The notes under the pieces were generated by a model that had not been told where the DNA came from, searched no databases, and saw only the letters and a list, made by a program, of their open reading frames with translations. This document shows, piece after piece, positions 44,411 through 53,898 of a stretch of DNA of 64,000 bases. Positions within the stretch are counted from its first letter, which is position 1, and the number at the start of each line of letters is the position of its first letter. Origin of the DNA: Roseovarius sp. TE539 (GTDB taxonomy: Bacteria; Pseudomonadota; Alphaproteobacteria; Rhodobacterales; Rhodobacteraceae). The stretch is taken from positions 62,001-126,000 of the forward strand of contig NZ_QNGB01000006.1 in the NCBI RefSeq assembly GCF_003298505.1, in the 5' to 3' direction. Made by a program: the position numbers and the translations under genes.

Positions 44411-45604
44411 TCAGGTCACCGCGGCGCGGGCGTGATATTCGGGCCGGTCCCAGACCCGTCCCTGCATGATCTCCGCCAGCGTGGCGGCGGCATGGCGCAC
44501 GTCGTCCTCGCCCGTATAGAGCGGCGTGAAGCCGAAGCGCATGATGTCGGGGGCGCGGAAATCGCCGATGACGCCATGTGCGATGAGGGCCTGCATGACC
44601 GCGTAGCCATCCGCGAAGGCAAAGGAAACCTGGCTTCCGCGCAGGGCCGGATCGCGCGGCGAGGCGAGGGTGAGCATCGGGCAGGCGGCCTCGACCTCGG
44701 CGATGAAAAGCTCCGACAGCGCGACGGAGCGGGCGCGCAGCGCCGCCATGTCCACGCCGTCCCAGACATCGAGGGCCGCGTCCAGCGCGGCCATGGCCAG
44801 CACCGGGGGCGTGCCCACCCGCATCCGCGCGATCCCCGCGCCGGGGCGGTATCCCTGTTCGAAATCGAAGGGCGCGGCATGGCCCAGCCAGCCCGAGAGG
44901 ACCGGTTCGGCCCGGTCCGCAAGGCGCGGGGCGACATAGATGAAGGCCGGCGCGCCGGGCCCGCCATTGAGATACTTGTACGTGCAGCCGACCGCGAAAT
45001 CGGCCCCCGCACCGGCCACGTCAACCGGCAGCGCCCCGGCCGAGTGGGCCAGATCCCAGATCGTGAGCGCACCTGCGGCGTGCGCCGTTTCGGTCAGCCC
45101 GTCCATGTCATGAAGCCGCCCGGTGCGGTAATCCACTTGCGTGAGCATGAGGGCCGCGACATCCCCGGTGATCTCGGCCGCGATCTCTTCCGGCGCGACG
45201 ACCCGCAGCCGGTGGCCCCTGTCCAGCGCCTTGATCAGCCCCTCGGCCATGTAGAGATCGGTGGGAAAGTTGCCGCTGTCGCTGAGGATCACACTGCGGT
45301 CGGGTCGCAGCGCCAATGCGGCCGCCAGCGCCTGATGGACCTTGATGCTGAGGGTGTCGCCCACCATCACATGCCCCGTTTCGGCGCCGATCAACCGCCC
45401 GATCCGGTCTCCAAGGCGCGCGGGGTGCTCCATCCAGCCGGCCCTGTTCCAGCCGGTGATCAGCATTTCCCCCCATTCGTCCCGCATCACCTCCTGCATC
45501 CGCGCGCCGGCGGCGCGCGGTAGCGGGCCGAGCGAGTTGCCGTCGAGATAGGTGATCCCAACGGGCAGGTCGAACATCGTCTTCGTGGCGTTGAAATCCG
45601 TCAT
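44411..45604 (-). CDS. kynU: Kynureninase
   Basis: KynU cleaves kynurenine to anthranilate and alanine, in tryptophan breakdown. The 397-residue PLP enzyme begins FDLPVGITYLDGNSLGPLP, has WDLAHSAGALPVDV, and the PLP lysine in VGCTYKYLNGGPGAPAF. The start at 45604 is typical. kynA/kynB are not within the window. A SDR gene lies 208 bases upstream in the same direction; whether it is co-transcribed is unclear. Confidence 0.95.
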   Translation of the reverse strand: MTDFNATKTMFDLPVGITYLDGNSLGPLPRAAGARMQEVMRDEWGEMLITGWNRAGWMEHPARLGDRIGRLIGAETGHVMVGDTLSIKVHQALAAALALRPDRSVILSDSGNFPTDLYMAEGLIKALDRGHRLRVVAPEEIAAEITGDVAALMLTQVDYRTGRLHDMDGLTETAHAAGALTIWDLAHSAGALPVDVAGAGADFAVGCTYKYLNGGPGAPAFIYVAPRLADRAEPVLSGWLGHAAPFDFEQGYRPGAGIARMRVGTPPVLAMAALDAALDVWDGVDMAALRARSVALSELFIAEVEAACPMLTLASPRDPALRGSQVSFAFADGYAVMQALIAHGVIGDFRAPDIMRFGFTPLYTGEDDVRHAAATLAEIMQGRVWDRPEYHARAAVT

Positions 45605-45812
45605 TGTGCACGCCCCGGTTCCGCGCCTTTCTTCCCGCCCGGGCCGGCAGGACCAGGGTCAAGCGACATCGTCACAGCCGCCGTCAGGTGGGCCCGGGGC
45701 GGACCGTGACACAATCGGTCGGGTCTGGTCCCGGTCATGCCGCGCCCCCGGTCGGGTTGATGGCCCGTGTCGCGCGACGCGAGACGGGTGGTAACGTCCG
45801 GTGAGCGGTCCA

Positions 45813-46565
45813 TCAGATTTGTCCGCCGGCGATCTCGATTGTCTGTCCGTTGACGCTTTCGGATCCCGGCGCGCAGAGCCAACGCACCGCGGCGGCCACC
45901 TCCTCGGGGGTGATCAGGCGCCCGTGACGATTGGCCGAAAGCATCATGTCGCGCGCCTCCGCCTCGCTCACGCCTGCCCGCTCGGCGATGGAGGCGCTGT
46001 TGCGGTTGACGATATCGGTATCCACGTAACCGGGACAGATGGCGTTGAATGTCACGGGCTTGCCGACGTAGTCTTCGGAGAGGGCTCTTATGAGGCCGAT
46101 CATGCCGTGCTTGGACGCGGTGTAGGCCGCCGTTCCCTTGAGGCCCTTCAGCCCGGCAATGGAGGAGATGGCGATCACCCGGCCCCATTCCGTCCCGCGC
46201 ATGCCGTTCAGGCATTCCCGGATCGTGAAGAACGCGCCGTCGAGGTTGGTTGCCATCATGTGACGCCAGAATGCGCTGTCGGTATTGTGCAGGGCGCGCC
46301 CCTCGGCGATGCCGGCATTGGGGATGCAGATCTGCACCGGGCCGCGCGCCGTGACTGCCCGTGCGATACCGCTCTGCACCCGGGTTTCGTCGGTCACGTC
46401 CATCTCCAGCGGGTGCAGGCCGGGACCGGCCGCCTCTTCCAGGACCGAAAGGCGCCGCCCGGTGATCGTGACCTGCGCGCCCGCGTCCGCGAGTGTCCGC
46501 GCGATCGCCAGCCCGATGCCTGTTCCACCGCCGGTTACCAGAGCGTGTTTTCCGTCGATCGTCAT
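45813..46565 (-). CDS. Short-chain dehydrogenase/reductase
   Basis: The 250-residue protein has the NAD(P) motif TGGGTGIG at 11-18, PNAG near 88 and the catalytic YTASK near 151 with Ser at about 138. The N-terminus MTIDGKHALVTGG is normal. RHGRLITPEEVAAAVRWLC is typical of the 3-ketoacyl-ACP/3-hydroxyacyl group. The substrate is unknown; kynureninase nearby suggests an aromatic catabolic step but does not prove it. Confidence 0.88.
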   Translation of the reverse strand: MTIDGKHALVTGGGTGIGLAIARTLADAGAQVTITGRRLSVLEEAAGPGLHPLEMDVTDETRVQSGIARAVTARGPVQICIPNAGIAEGRALHNTDSAFWRHMMATNLDGAFFTIRECLNGMRGTEWGRVIAISSIAGLKGLKGTAAYTASKHGMIGLIRALSEDYVGKPVTFNAICPGYVDTDIVNRNSASIAERAGVSEAEARDMMLSANRHGRLITPEEVAAAVRWLCAPGSESVNGQTIEIAGGQI

Positions 46566-46697
46566 GTCCTGCCTCCCGCTGTTTGCGCACAGCCTAGCGA
46601 TGCGCCGCGCGGTGACAAGCGCGGATCACGCGCTGGAGTGCTAGACATTCATGATGGTGAATGTGTAGGGTGTCGTGAAACCAATGGGAGGTGCACC

Positions 46698-47648
46698 ATG
46701 AAACATTTCACCGCGGCTCTCGGCATTCTCTGGCTGGCAGTGCCCGGTCTTGCCAGCGAGGATATTGCCGATCAGTACCCGCAATCGGATCTCTACCAGA
46801 AGCCGGTCGAGTTCATTCCGCATGTCTTCTCCGCGATCGGCGCCACCGCGCCGCCCACTTACGAGAATTCCGGCCACAACAACAACCTGAGTTTCATCGT
46901 CACCGGCGACGGGGTCGTGGTGATCAATGGCGGCGCCTCGTACCGACTGGCGCAAGCCCTGCATGACGAGATCCGTGCGGTCACCGACCAACCGGTGAAG
47001 TTGGTGATCAACGAGAACGGGCAGGGCCACGCGATGCTGGGCAATTCCTACTGGGCCGGGCAGGGGGTTGATATCCTCGCCCATGCGGATGCGATTCACG
47101 AGGTCGAGGAGGAGGGCGATTTCATCCTCCAGCGCATGCAGGGATACAACCGCGACAAGGCCGAGGGGACCACCGTGGTGGCCGCGAATCTGAGCTTTCG
47201 GGACCGGAAGGTGATCCAGATGGGTGATGTCACTCTCGAGGTGCTGCATCTCGGGCCCGCGCACGGCCCGGGCGATACCCAGGTCTGGATCCCGCAATGG
47301 GAGATCGTGATCGCCGGCGACATCGCCTTTCACGAGCGTATGCTGCCGATATTTCCCGGCACCGATACCGATGCCTGGATCGAAACCTTCGAAGGTCCGT
47401 TTGCCGATCTGGGGGCGACCTATGTGATCCCCGGCCACGGTCATCCTACCAACATGGCGCAGGTGACGCGGTATACCCGCGATTATCTGGTCGATATACG
47501 CGAAAAGATCGGTGCGCATCTGGACGCGGGTGGAGATCTGGCGGATGCATATTATGTAGACCAGTCGGAATGGGCACATCTGGACACGTTCGAGGAACTG
47601 GCAACCAAGAACGCCGGGCGCGTCTTCGAGGAGATGGAATGGGAATGA
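46698..47648 (+). CDS. Exported metallo-beta-lactamase-fold protein with degenerate metal motif
   Basis: The 316-residue protein has a signal peptide (residues 1-20, cleavage after LAS) and a metallo-beta-lactamase fold. Where HxHxDH should be it reads NENGQGHAMLGN at 105-116, so three of four ligands are replaced, while later ligands remain: His189 in GPAHGPGD, Asp208 in IAGD, and His247/His249 in IPGHGHP. It may bind one metal or none, or use another site. GGGAGG precedes the ATG at 46698. The function is not known. Confidence 0.85.
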   Translation: MKHFTAALGILWLAVPGLASEDIADQYPQSDLYQKPVEFIPHVFSAIGATAPPTYENSGHNNNLSFIVTGDGVVVINGGASYRLAQALHDEIRAVTDQPVKLVINENGQGHAMLGNSYWAGQGVDILAHADAIHEVEEEGDFILQRMQGYNRDKAEGTTVVAANLSFRDRKVIQMGDVTLEVLHLGPAHGPGDTQVWIPQWEIVIAGDIAFHERMLPIFPGTDTDAWIETFEGPFADLGATYVIPGHGHPTNMAQVTRYTRDYLVDIREKIGAHLDAGGDLADAYYVDQSEWAHLDTFEELATKNAGRVFEEMEWE

Positions 47649-47666
47649 CACCGCTGCCACGGGGCG

Positions 47667-47734
47667 CCGTTTTCCGGGCGGAAAACGGGATGGAAAATGG
47701 TCATTTTCCACCCCGGAATTCGCCCGAATTCCGG
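47667..47734. repeat. Three adjacent perfect palindromes
   Basis: CCGTTTTCC-GGGC-GGAAAACGG (47667-47688), TGGAAAATG-GT-CATTTTCCA (47691-47710) and CCGGAATTCG-CC-CGAATTCCGG (47713-47734) stand in a row in the 96-base gap between two genes. All arms are exact. They may form a cruciform or hairpin array, and look like a REP/BIME-type element. Confidence 0.8.
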
Positions 47735-47744
47735 TTGCTCTGAA

Positions 47745-48197
47745 ATGCTGCGCTGGCTGGATATCCCGCCGGTTTGGCTGCTCGGCTGTCTGGTGCTGGC
47801 CTGGCTGCAATCGTCACATTTCGGATCCGGGCTGACCTTCGGGCCGGTCTGGGCCGATTTTGCCGGCGGCATCCTGCTGGGCGGCGGCGTGGTGCTCATC
47901 CTTATGGCGGCGGCGGAATTCCGGCGCCATCGCACCACCATTGTGCCGCACCGCGAGGCCGGCCGGCTGATACAGACGGGAATTTTCAAGCGGACGCGCA
48001 ACCCGATCTACCTTGGCGATACCCTGATCCTCACGGGGCTGATCCTGCGATGGGACGCGGTTTTGTCTCTGCCGCTGGTCCCGCTTTTCCTGTGGATCAT
48101 CGAGAGGCGTTTCGTGATTCCCGAGGAGGACCGCCTGCGCCGCACGTTCCGCATGCAATTTGCGCAATACTGCCGAAAAACCCGGCGATGGCTTTGA
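47745..48197 (+). CDS. Isoprenylcysteine/phospholipid methyltransferase-like membrane protein
   Basis: The 150-residue protein has three to four hydrophobic segments and the C-terminal PEMT/ICMT signature TGIFKRTRNPIYLGDTL, followed by RRFVIPEEDRLRRTFR. Such enzymes use SAM to methylate lipids or isoprenylcysteine-like groups at the membrane. The substrate is not known. The ATG at 47745 is chosen because LRWLDIPP begins the first helix. It lies 133 bases upstream of pntA. Confidence 0.82.
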   Translation: MLRWLDIPPVWLLGCLVLAWLQSSHFGSGLTFGPVWADFAGGILLGGGVVLILMAAAEFRRHRTTIVPHREAGRLIQTGIFKRTRNPIYLGDTLILTGLILRWDAVLSLPLVPLFLWIIERRFVIPEEDRLRRTFRMQFAQYCRKTRRWL

Positions 48198-48330
48198 CCG
48201 GACCGGACAAACTGGGTGTCGCATGTCTTGCCGGAGTGTGAAATAACGGCATCCGGGAACAGGAAACCGCCATCCGTGTGTCACGCGGGGCCGCGGCAAG
48301 AAAGTGACCTGCCAGAAGGGGGACATCACG

Positions 48331-49905
48331 TTGAAGATCGGAACGCCGAAAGAAATACGCGCGGGCGAGGCGCGGGTCGCCATGACGCCCGACTCCGCCA
48401 CCCAGTTGCAGAAGCTGGGCTATGAATGCGCCATCGAGACCGGGGCCGGCAAGCTGGCCGGGTTCTCCGACGCGGATTACGAGGCCGCGGGCGTCGAGAT
48501 CATCAAGACCGGCGCGCAGTTGTGGAAGGCCGCGGACATCGTCGCCAAGGTCCGCCAGCCCACCGATACGGAGGTGAAGCGACTGCGCGAGGGGCAGACG
48601 CTCATCAGTTTCTTCACCCCGGCCGAGAATGAAGAACAGATGCAGATGGCGGCCGAGAAGGGGGCGACCGTCATCGCGATGGAAATGGTGCCGCGCATCA
48701 GCCGGGCGCAGAAGATGGATGCCCTGAGCTCGATGGCCAATATCGCGGGGTACCGCGCCGTCATCGAGGCCGGCAACAATTTCGGGCGTTTCTTCACCGG
48801 GCAGGTCACGGCGGCGGGCAAGGTGCCTCCCGCCAGGGTGCTTGTTGTCGGGGCCGGTGTGGCGGGCCTGGCCGCGATCGGCACCTCGACATCTCTGGGC
48901 GCGATCACATTCGCCTTCGACGTCCGCCCGGAAGTCGCCGAACAGATCGAGAGCATGGGCGCCGAATTCGTCTATCTCGATTTCGAGGAGGAGAGCCAGG
49001 ACGGCGCCGCCACCGGTGGCTATGCCGCGCCGTCCTCGCCGGAATTCCAGCAAAAGCAGCTTGAGAAGTTCCGGGAGATGGCGCCGGAGATGGACATCGT
49101 CATCACCACCGCCCTGATCCCGGGGCGGCCGGCACCGAAGCTCTGGACCGAGGACATGGTCAAGGCCATGAAGGCCGGCAGCGTGGTGATCGACCTTGCG
49201 GCCGAGCGGGGTGGCAATTGCGAGATGACCAGACCCGACGAGAAGATCGTGACCGACAACGGTGTGACCATCGTCGGTTATACCGATTTTCCCAGCCGCA
49301 TGGCGACCCAGAGCTCGATGCTCTATGCCACCAATATCCGCCACATGATGACCGACCTGACGCCGGAAAAGGACGGCAAGCCGGTCCATGACATGGAGGA
49401 TGACGTGATTCGCGGCGCCACCGTGGCGCATGGTGGCGACGTGACCTATCCACCGCCCCCGCCAAAGGTGCAGGCCATCGCGGCCGCCCCTAAGAAGGAG
49501 CCGGAGAAGGAGCTGACGCCCGAGGAACGCCGCGCACGGGAGTTGGCGGAGTTCAGAAAGCAGACCCGCAACCAGGTTACGCTCCTTGCGATCGGGGCGG
49601 TTCTGGTGCTTGCGGTCGGTCTGGTGGCGCCGGCCAGTTTCATGAAGCATTTCATCGTTTTCGTGCTGTCGGTCTTTGTCGGTTTCCAGGTCATCTGGAA
49701 TGTGTCGCACAGCCTTCACACGCCTCTCATGGCGGTGACCAACGCGATTTCGTCGATCATTATCCTCGGCGCGCTGATTCAGATCGGCTCCAGCTCCGTC
49801 CTGATCACGATCCTGGCCGCGCTTGCGGTGTTCATGGCCTCGATAAACATCTTCGGCGGCTTTCTCGTGACCCGGCGCATGCTTGCCATGTTCCAGAAAT
49901 CATAA
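48331..49905 (+). CDS. pntA: NAD(P) transhydrogenase subunit alpha
   Basis: PntA and PntB couple NADH to NADPH with proton flow across the inner membrane. The 524-residue protein has [22 protein letters not shown], the NAD-binding [20 protein letters not shown], and four C-terminal membrane segments from about residue 415. The start is a TTG at 48331 after AAGGGGGA; a GTG at 48304 would add 9 residues. pntB follows after 13 bases. Confidence 0.95.
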   Translation: MKIGTPKEIRAGEARVAMTPDSATQLQKLGYECAIETGAGKLAGFSDADYEAAGVEIIKTGAQLWKAADIVAKVRQPTDTEVKRLREGQTLISFFTPAENEEQMQMAAEKGATVIAMEMVPRISRAQKMDALSSMANIAGYRAVIEAGNNFGRFFTGQVTAAGKVPPARVLVVGAGVAGLAAIGTSTSLGAITFAFDVRPEVAEQIESMGAEFVYLDFEEESQDGAATGGYAAPSSPEFQQKQLEKFREMAPEMDIVITTALIPGRPAPKLWTEDMVKAMKAGSVVIDLAAERGGNCEMTRPDEKIVTDNGVTIVGYTDFPSRMATQSSMLYATNIRHMMTDLTPEKDGKPVHDMEDDVIRGATVAHGGDVTYPPPPPKVQAIAAAPKKEPEKELTPEERRARELAEFRKQTRNQVTLLAIGAVLVLAVGLVAPASFMKHFIVFVLSVFVGFQVIWNVSHSLHTPLMAVTNAISSIIILGALIQIGSSSVLITILAALAVFMASINIFGGFLVTRRMLAMFQKS

Positions 49906-49918
49906 GGCGGAGGGGATC

Positions 49919-51403
49919 ATGGAATTCGGTTTCACCATAGCGGCCTACGCGGTCGCGGCTGTTCTGTTCATCTTCAGCCTCGGCGGGCTGAGTGGCCAGG
50001 AAAGTGCGAAACGTGCCGTTTGGTACGGTATCGTCGGCATGGCCATCGCGGTGCTGGCCACGATGATCGGGCCGGGGCAGGGGCTGTGGTTCCTGTCGGT
50101 GGTCCTGATCGCGGCGGGCGCTGTCGTTGGGTACCAGCTTGCCACCCGGGTGCAGATGACGCAGATGCCCGAACTGGTGGCGATCATGCATTCGCTTGTC
50201 GGTCTCGCGGCGGTGTTTGTGGGGTTCAACGCGGATATCGAACTGGGCCGCGTCGCGGCGGCCTTCACCGGGGCCGGCCTGGCTTTCCCGCGGCCTTACG
50301 AGATCACGCCCGAAGGCGCGGAATTCGCAAAGGAATTTTCGGGGTTCGCGGCGATCGTGGCCAAGAAGACGGCCGTGGAGGTGAACATTCTGAAGGTCGA
50401 GCTTGTGCTCGGGATATGGATCGGCGCCGTGACGTTCACGGGCTCGGTGATCGCATATGGCAAACTCGCGGGACGGGTGGACAGCGCGGCCAGACAGCTT
50501 CCGGGAGGGCATATGCTCAATGCCGCGGCGGCGGGCCTGTCGCTTGTCTTCGCGGCGATGTATCTTGGCGGTGCGGGAATATGGACCCTGGTTCTGCTGA
50601 CGCTTCTGGCGCTTTTCATCGGCTATCACCTGATCATGGGAATAGGCGGCGCGGACATGCCCGTCGTGGTATCCATGCTCAACAGCTATTCGGGCTGGGC
50701 CGCGGCGGCGATCGGCTTCAGCCTCGGCAATGACCTCCTGATCGTGGTGGGGGCGCTCGTCGGTTCTTCCGGTGCGATCCTGAGCTACATCATGTGCAAG
50801 GCGATGAACCGGTCCTTCGTGAGCGTCATTCTCGGCGGGTTCGGCGGTGCCTCGGGCGAACAGATGGCAGTCGAGGGCGAACAGGTGGCGATTGACGCAG
50901 AAGGTGTGGCATCGGCGCTCAACGAGGCCGATAGCGTCATCATCGTGCCCGGGTACGGGATGGCTGTCGCGCAGGCACAGCAGGCGGTTAGCGAACTCAC
51001 GACCAAGCTGCGCGGGAAGGGCAAGAGCGTCCGGTTTGCCATCCATCCCGTCGCGGGGCGCCTGCCGGGGCACATGAACGTTCTGCTGGCCGAGGCGAAG
51101 GTGCCTTATGACATCGTGCTCGAAATGGACGAGATCAACGAGGATTTCCCCGAAACGGATGTTGTGATCGTCATCGGCTCCAACGACATCGTGAATCCTG
51201 CGGCGCAGGAGGATCCGGGCAGCCCCATCGCCGGCATGCCGGTGCTGGAGGTCTGGAAGGCCAAGAACGTCTTCGTGTCAAAGCGCGGGCAGGGTACGGG
51301 CTATTCCGGGATCGAGAATCCGCTGTTTTTCAAGGACAATACGCGGATGTTCTACGGTGACGCGAAGGACAGCGTGAGCAAGCTGCTGACACTCGTGGAC
51401 TGA
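49919..51403 (+). CDS. pntB: NAD(P) transhydrogenase subunit beta
   Basis: PntB forms most of the proton channel and binds NADP(H). The 494-residue protein has about eight to nine membrane segments, [19 protein letters not shown] in the membrane part, and the NADP domain with [15 protein letters not shown] and [16 protein letters not shown] near the C-terminus. The ATG at 49919 has a good Shine-Dalgarno (GGCGGAGGGG). It is co-transcribed with pntA. Confidence 0.96.
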   Translation: MEFGFTIAAYAVAAVLFIFSLGGLSGQESAKRAVWYGIVGMAIAVLATMIGPGQGLWFLSVVLIAAGAVVGYQLATRVQMTQMPELVAIMHSLVGLAAVFVGFNADIELGRVAAAFTGAGLAFPRPYEITPEGAEFAKEFSGFAAIVAKKTAVEVNILKVELVLGIWIGAVTFTGSVIAYGKLAGRVDSAARQLPGGHMLNAAAAGLSLVFAAMYLGGAGIWTLVLLTLLALFIGYHLIMGIGGADMPVVVSMLNSYSGWAAAAIGFSLGNDLLIVVGALVGSSGAILSYIMCKAMNRSFVSVILGGFGGASGEQMAVEGEQVAIDAEGVASALNEADSVIIVPGYGMAVAQAQQAVSELTTKLRGKGKSVRFAIHPVAGRLPGHMNVLLAEAKVPYDIVLEMDEINEDFPETDVVIVIGSNDIVNPAAQEDPGSPIAGMPVLEVWKAKNVFVSKRGQGTGYSGIENPLFFKDNTRMFYGDAKDSVSKLLTLVD

Positions 51404-51476
51404 TGGGCCCGGGCCGGCCCTGTTCCCGCGGCGTGGCTGCGCCACCCATCTGCGGTTCGCGTTCGGGCCACGCAGG

Positions 51477-51578
51477 CCCCGGGGGCGCTGCCTCCGGCCC
51501 CCGGAGTATTTCCGGAAAGATGAAGGAGACCGGCCGCTTCATCTTTCTCCCAAATACTCCCGCCGGAGGCGCCCGGGG
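51477..51578. repeat. Inverted pair of an intergenic GC-rich repeat
   Basis: The left arm (51477-51525) ends with GGAGTATTT and AAAGATGAAG. The right arm (51537-51578) is its reverse complement, CTTCATCTTT and AAATACTCC, and both outer parts read GGGCGC and CCTCCGG. A 11-base spacer (51526-51536) separates them. A single related copy lies at 59818-59884. The rest of 51404-51704 has no other feature I can support. Confidence 0.75.
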
Positions 51579-51704
51579 TGGTGTCCGGTTTTTGGGCAGT
51601 ATACGATTGTGCGCCGTTAAATCATTGGTTTGACGAGCAAAAAAGGTTTAACCCCTGCGTGGGACGGGCTAGTTTGCCTGCAAACAGTTCCGGAGACCGG
51701 TTTC

Positions 51705-52985
51705 ATGCCCCCGATCGAGGATCATCCTCTGCGCTTCCGGCTCACCAACGAGCTGCATGCCCGGCCCTTCCCGTCGGTCAATGCGCCCTGTACGGCCTGC
51801 TTTCTGGCCATAAAGCATCCCGAGAACGGGGCCGGCCGCGATCGCGGCGCCGACCGTGCCCATCTGACCGCCCTTCTGGAGCACTACGGTGCACCGCATC
51901 CAGAACCGGGCGCGACGCATTATTCGGGCTCCATCGGGCGCCATACCCTGAAATGGGAAAGCCATACCGAGTTCGTCACCTTCATGACCTTCACCAAGGG
52001 TCTCAGCAGCCGGCCATTCGATCCGGCGGATTTCGAGGTGTTTCCAGAGGATTGGCTGGTACAGGCGCCGGGTGCGCGGATCACGTCCGCCCTGATCCGC
52101 ATCGCGCCGTGGTGCAGCGACGAGGCGATCCGCGAAGAGATCGCGGACTGGTTCGTGCCCGAAAGTGTTGCGGTTGCGCGGGTTCTCGATGACGCCGCGG
52201 TCATCGCAGCGGATTTCCGGATCGATCCGGCGGGCCATCAGCGGTTTGCCATTACCGTGGCGCCCAGCACGGGCCAGCGCCGGATCGGGCGGATCGTGCA
52301 GAGGCTTTGCGAGATCGAGACTTACAAGACGATGTCGATGCTGGGGTTTTTTCGCGCCAAGGAAATGGCGCCGCGGATGGGGGAGATCGACCAGGAACTC
52401 AGCCAGCTGACCGGCGACATGACGACAGGGGCCAAACCGCCCGAGGAAACGCTGGAAAGGCTGCTTTCGGTTTCATCCGAGCTGGAGGGCATGCTGGCGA
52501 GGGCTTCGTTCCGGTTCGGGGCCACCGGTGCCTATGAAAGCATCGTGCGCCGCCGTATCGAAGTTCTGCGCGAGGATCGGTTCGAGGGCCGGCAGACCTT
52601 TGCGGAATTCATGCTGCGACGCTACGAACCGGCGATGCGCACGGTCCGGTCGTCGCAGTCGCGGCTCGGGGCGATGGCCGACCGTGCCATGCGCGCCGGC
52701 GAGCTGCTGCGTACCCGGGTCGACGTGGAGCGCAGCGCACAGAACCAGAAATTGCTGGAAAGCATGGATCGCCGCGCCGACCTGCAACTCAGGCTGCAAA
52801 AGACGGTGGAAGGGCTGAGCGTGGTCGCGATCAGCTATTACGCCGTGTCGCTCGGCGGGTATCTGCTGTATCCGCTCGCGCCGGGTCTGGGGGTCAGCGA
52901 GGGCATGATCACCGCGGCGATAACCCTGCCTGTGCTCGGTCTGGTCTGGTGGCTTATCCGCAGTATCCGGTCTAGGATGGACTGA
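51705..52985 (+). CDS. DUF3422 family protein
   Basis: The 426-residue protein has the DUF3422 layout. The N-terminal half holds HPLRFRLTNELHARPFP and WESHTEFVTFMTF. A coiled middle follows, with LGFFRAKEMAPRMGEIDQE and the pair RRADLQLRLQKTVEGLSVVA, and the C-terminus has two membrane segments (from about 375 and 400). It is probably an inner-membrane protein with a cytosolic N-domain. Its role is unknown. The start at 51705 is chosen because homologues begin near HPLRF. Confidence 0.88.
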   Translation: MPPIEDHPLRFRLTNELHARPFPSVNAPCTACFLAIKHPENGAGRDRGADRAHLTALLEHYGAPHPEPGATHYSGSIGRHTLKWESHTEFVTFMTFTKGLSSRPFDPADFEVFPEDWLVQAPGARITSALIRIAPWCSDEAIREEIADWFVPESVAVARVLDDAAVIAADFRIDPAGHQRFAITVAPSTGQRRIGRIVQRLCEIETYKTMSMLGFFRAKEMAPRMGEIDQELSQLTGDMTTGAKPPEETLERLLSVSSELEGMLARASFRFGATGAYESIVRRRIEVLREDRFEGRQTFAEFMLRRYEPAMRTVRSSQSRLGAMADRAMRAGELLRTRVDVERSAQNQKLLESMDRRADLQLRLQKTVEGLSVVAISYYAVSLGGYLLYPLAPGLGVSEGMITAAITLPVLGLVWWLIRSIRSRMD

Positions 52986-52992
52986 CCCGCGG

Positions 52993-53898
52993 TCAGATCC
53001 GCGAAGGCCCCGTCATCCTGTGGCGGGTATCCAGCGCGTCGCGCAGCCCGTCTCCCGTGTAGTTGATTGCCAGCACCGTCAGCGAGATGGCGGCGCCGGG
53101 CCATATCACCCGTCCCGGATGGGTTTGCAGATATACGGTCGCATCGCTGAGCAGACGGCCCCATGTCGGGAAATCGGGCGGAAAGCCGAGGCCCAGAAAG
53201 CTGAGCGCGGATTCGGTGACGATGGCGTTGGCGATGCCAAGCGTGGCCGACACCAGCACCGGCGACATTACGTTGGGCAGGATATGGCGGGTTACCATGG
53301 CGACATGTGCCGTACCCGCGGCGTGCGCGGCGAGAATGAAGTCGCGCTCGCGGATTTCCAGTACCGCAGCGCGGACCAAACGCGCCGTTGGCATCCAGCT
53401 GGTGATGCCGATGGCGAAGACGATCAGAAGGAAGATCCCGGTTTGCGGCCCGAAGGCCGCGGCCAGCGACTCACGAAAGAGCATCACCATGACCAGCAAC
53501 AAGGGCAGCAACGGCAGGGACAGGAAGAGATCGGTCAGCCGCATGAGCCCCCCGTCGAGCCACCGGACCCAGCCCGCCAGCAGCCCGACAAGCCCGCCCA
53601 GCCCCAGCGACAACGCCATCGCCGCGAGCCCCACCGCCACTGATATGCGCCCGCCCGCCAGAAGCCGGGCCAGCATGTCGCGCCCCAGTTGATCGGTGCC
53701 CAGCGGGTGGGCCGGAGCGGGTCCGCGGTTGCGGGCCAGGATGTCGATTGCGGCCGGGTCCACCCGCCACAGAAACGGCCCCAGCCAAACCGCCGCCACG
53801 ATCGCCAGGAACACCGCCGCGCCGGCCACCGCGCCCCGATGGCGGGTGAAACGGCGCAAGAGCGCGCGGTTGCGGCCGGGTGCGGCAGGTTCAGTCAT
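52993..53898 (-). CDS. Peptide ABC transporter permease, DppC/YejE-like
   Basis: The 301-residue permease begins with a basic N-terminus, has an N-terminal OppC segment (AVFLAIVAAVWLGPFL) and DPAAIDILARNRGPAPAHPLGTDQLGRD typical of DppC (split here as DPAAIDILARNRG, HPLGTDQLGRD). The EAA loop is AAHAAGTAHVAMVTRHILPN. It overlaps the upstream permease by eight bases and forms the inner-membrane channel with it. It is the last gene of a binding protein-permease-permease operon. Confidence 0.93.
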   Translation of the reverse strand: MTEPAAPGRNRALLRRFTRHRGAVAGAAVFLAIVAAVWLGPFLWRVDPAAIDILARNRGPAPAHPLGTDQLGRDMLARLLAGGRISVAVGLAAMALSLGLGGLVGLLAGWVRWLDGGLMRLTDLFLSLPLLPLLLVMVMLFRESLAAAFGPQTGIFLLIVFAIGITSWMPTARLVRAAVLEIRERDFILAAHAAGTAHVAMVTRHILPNVMSPVLVSATLGIANAIVTESALSFLGLGFPPDFPTWGRLLSDATVYLQTHPGRVIWPGAAISLTVLAINYTGDGLRDALDTRHRMTGPSRI

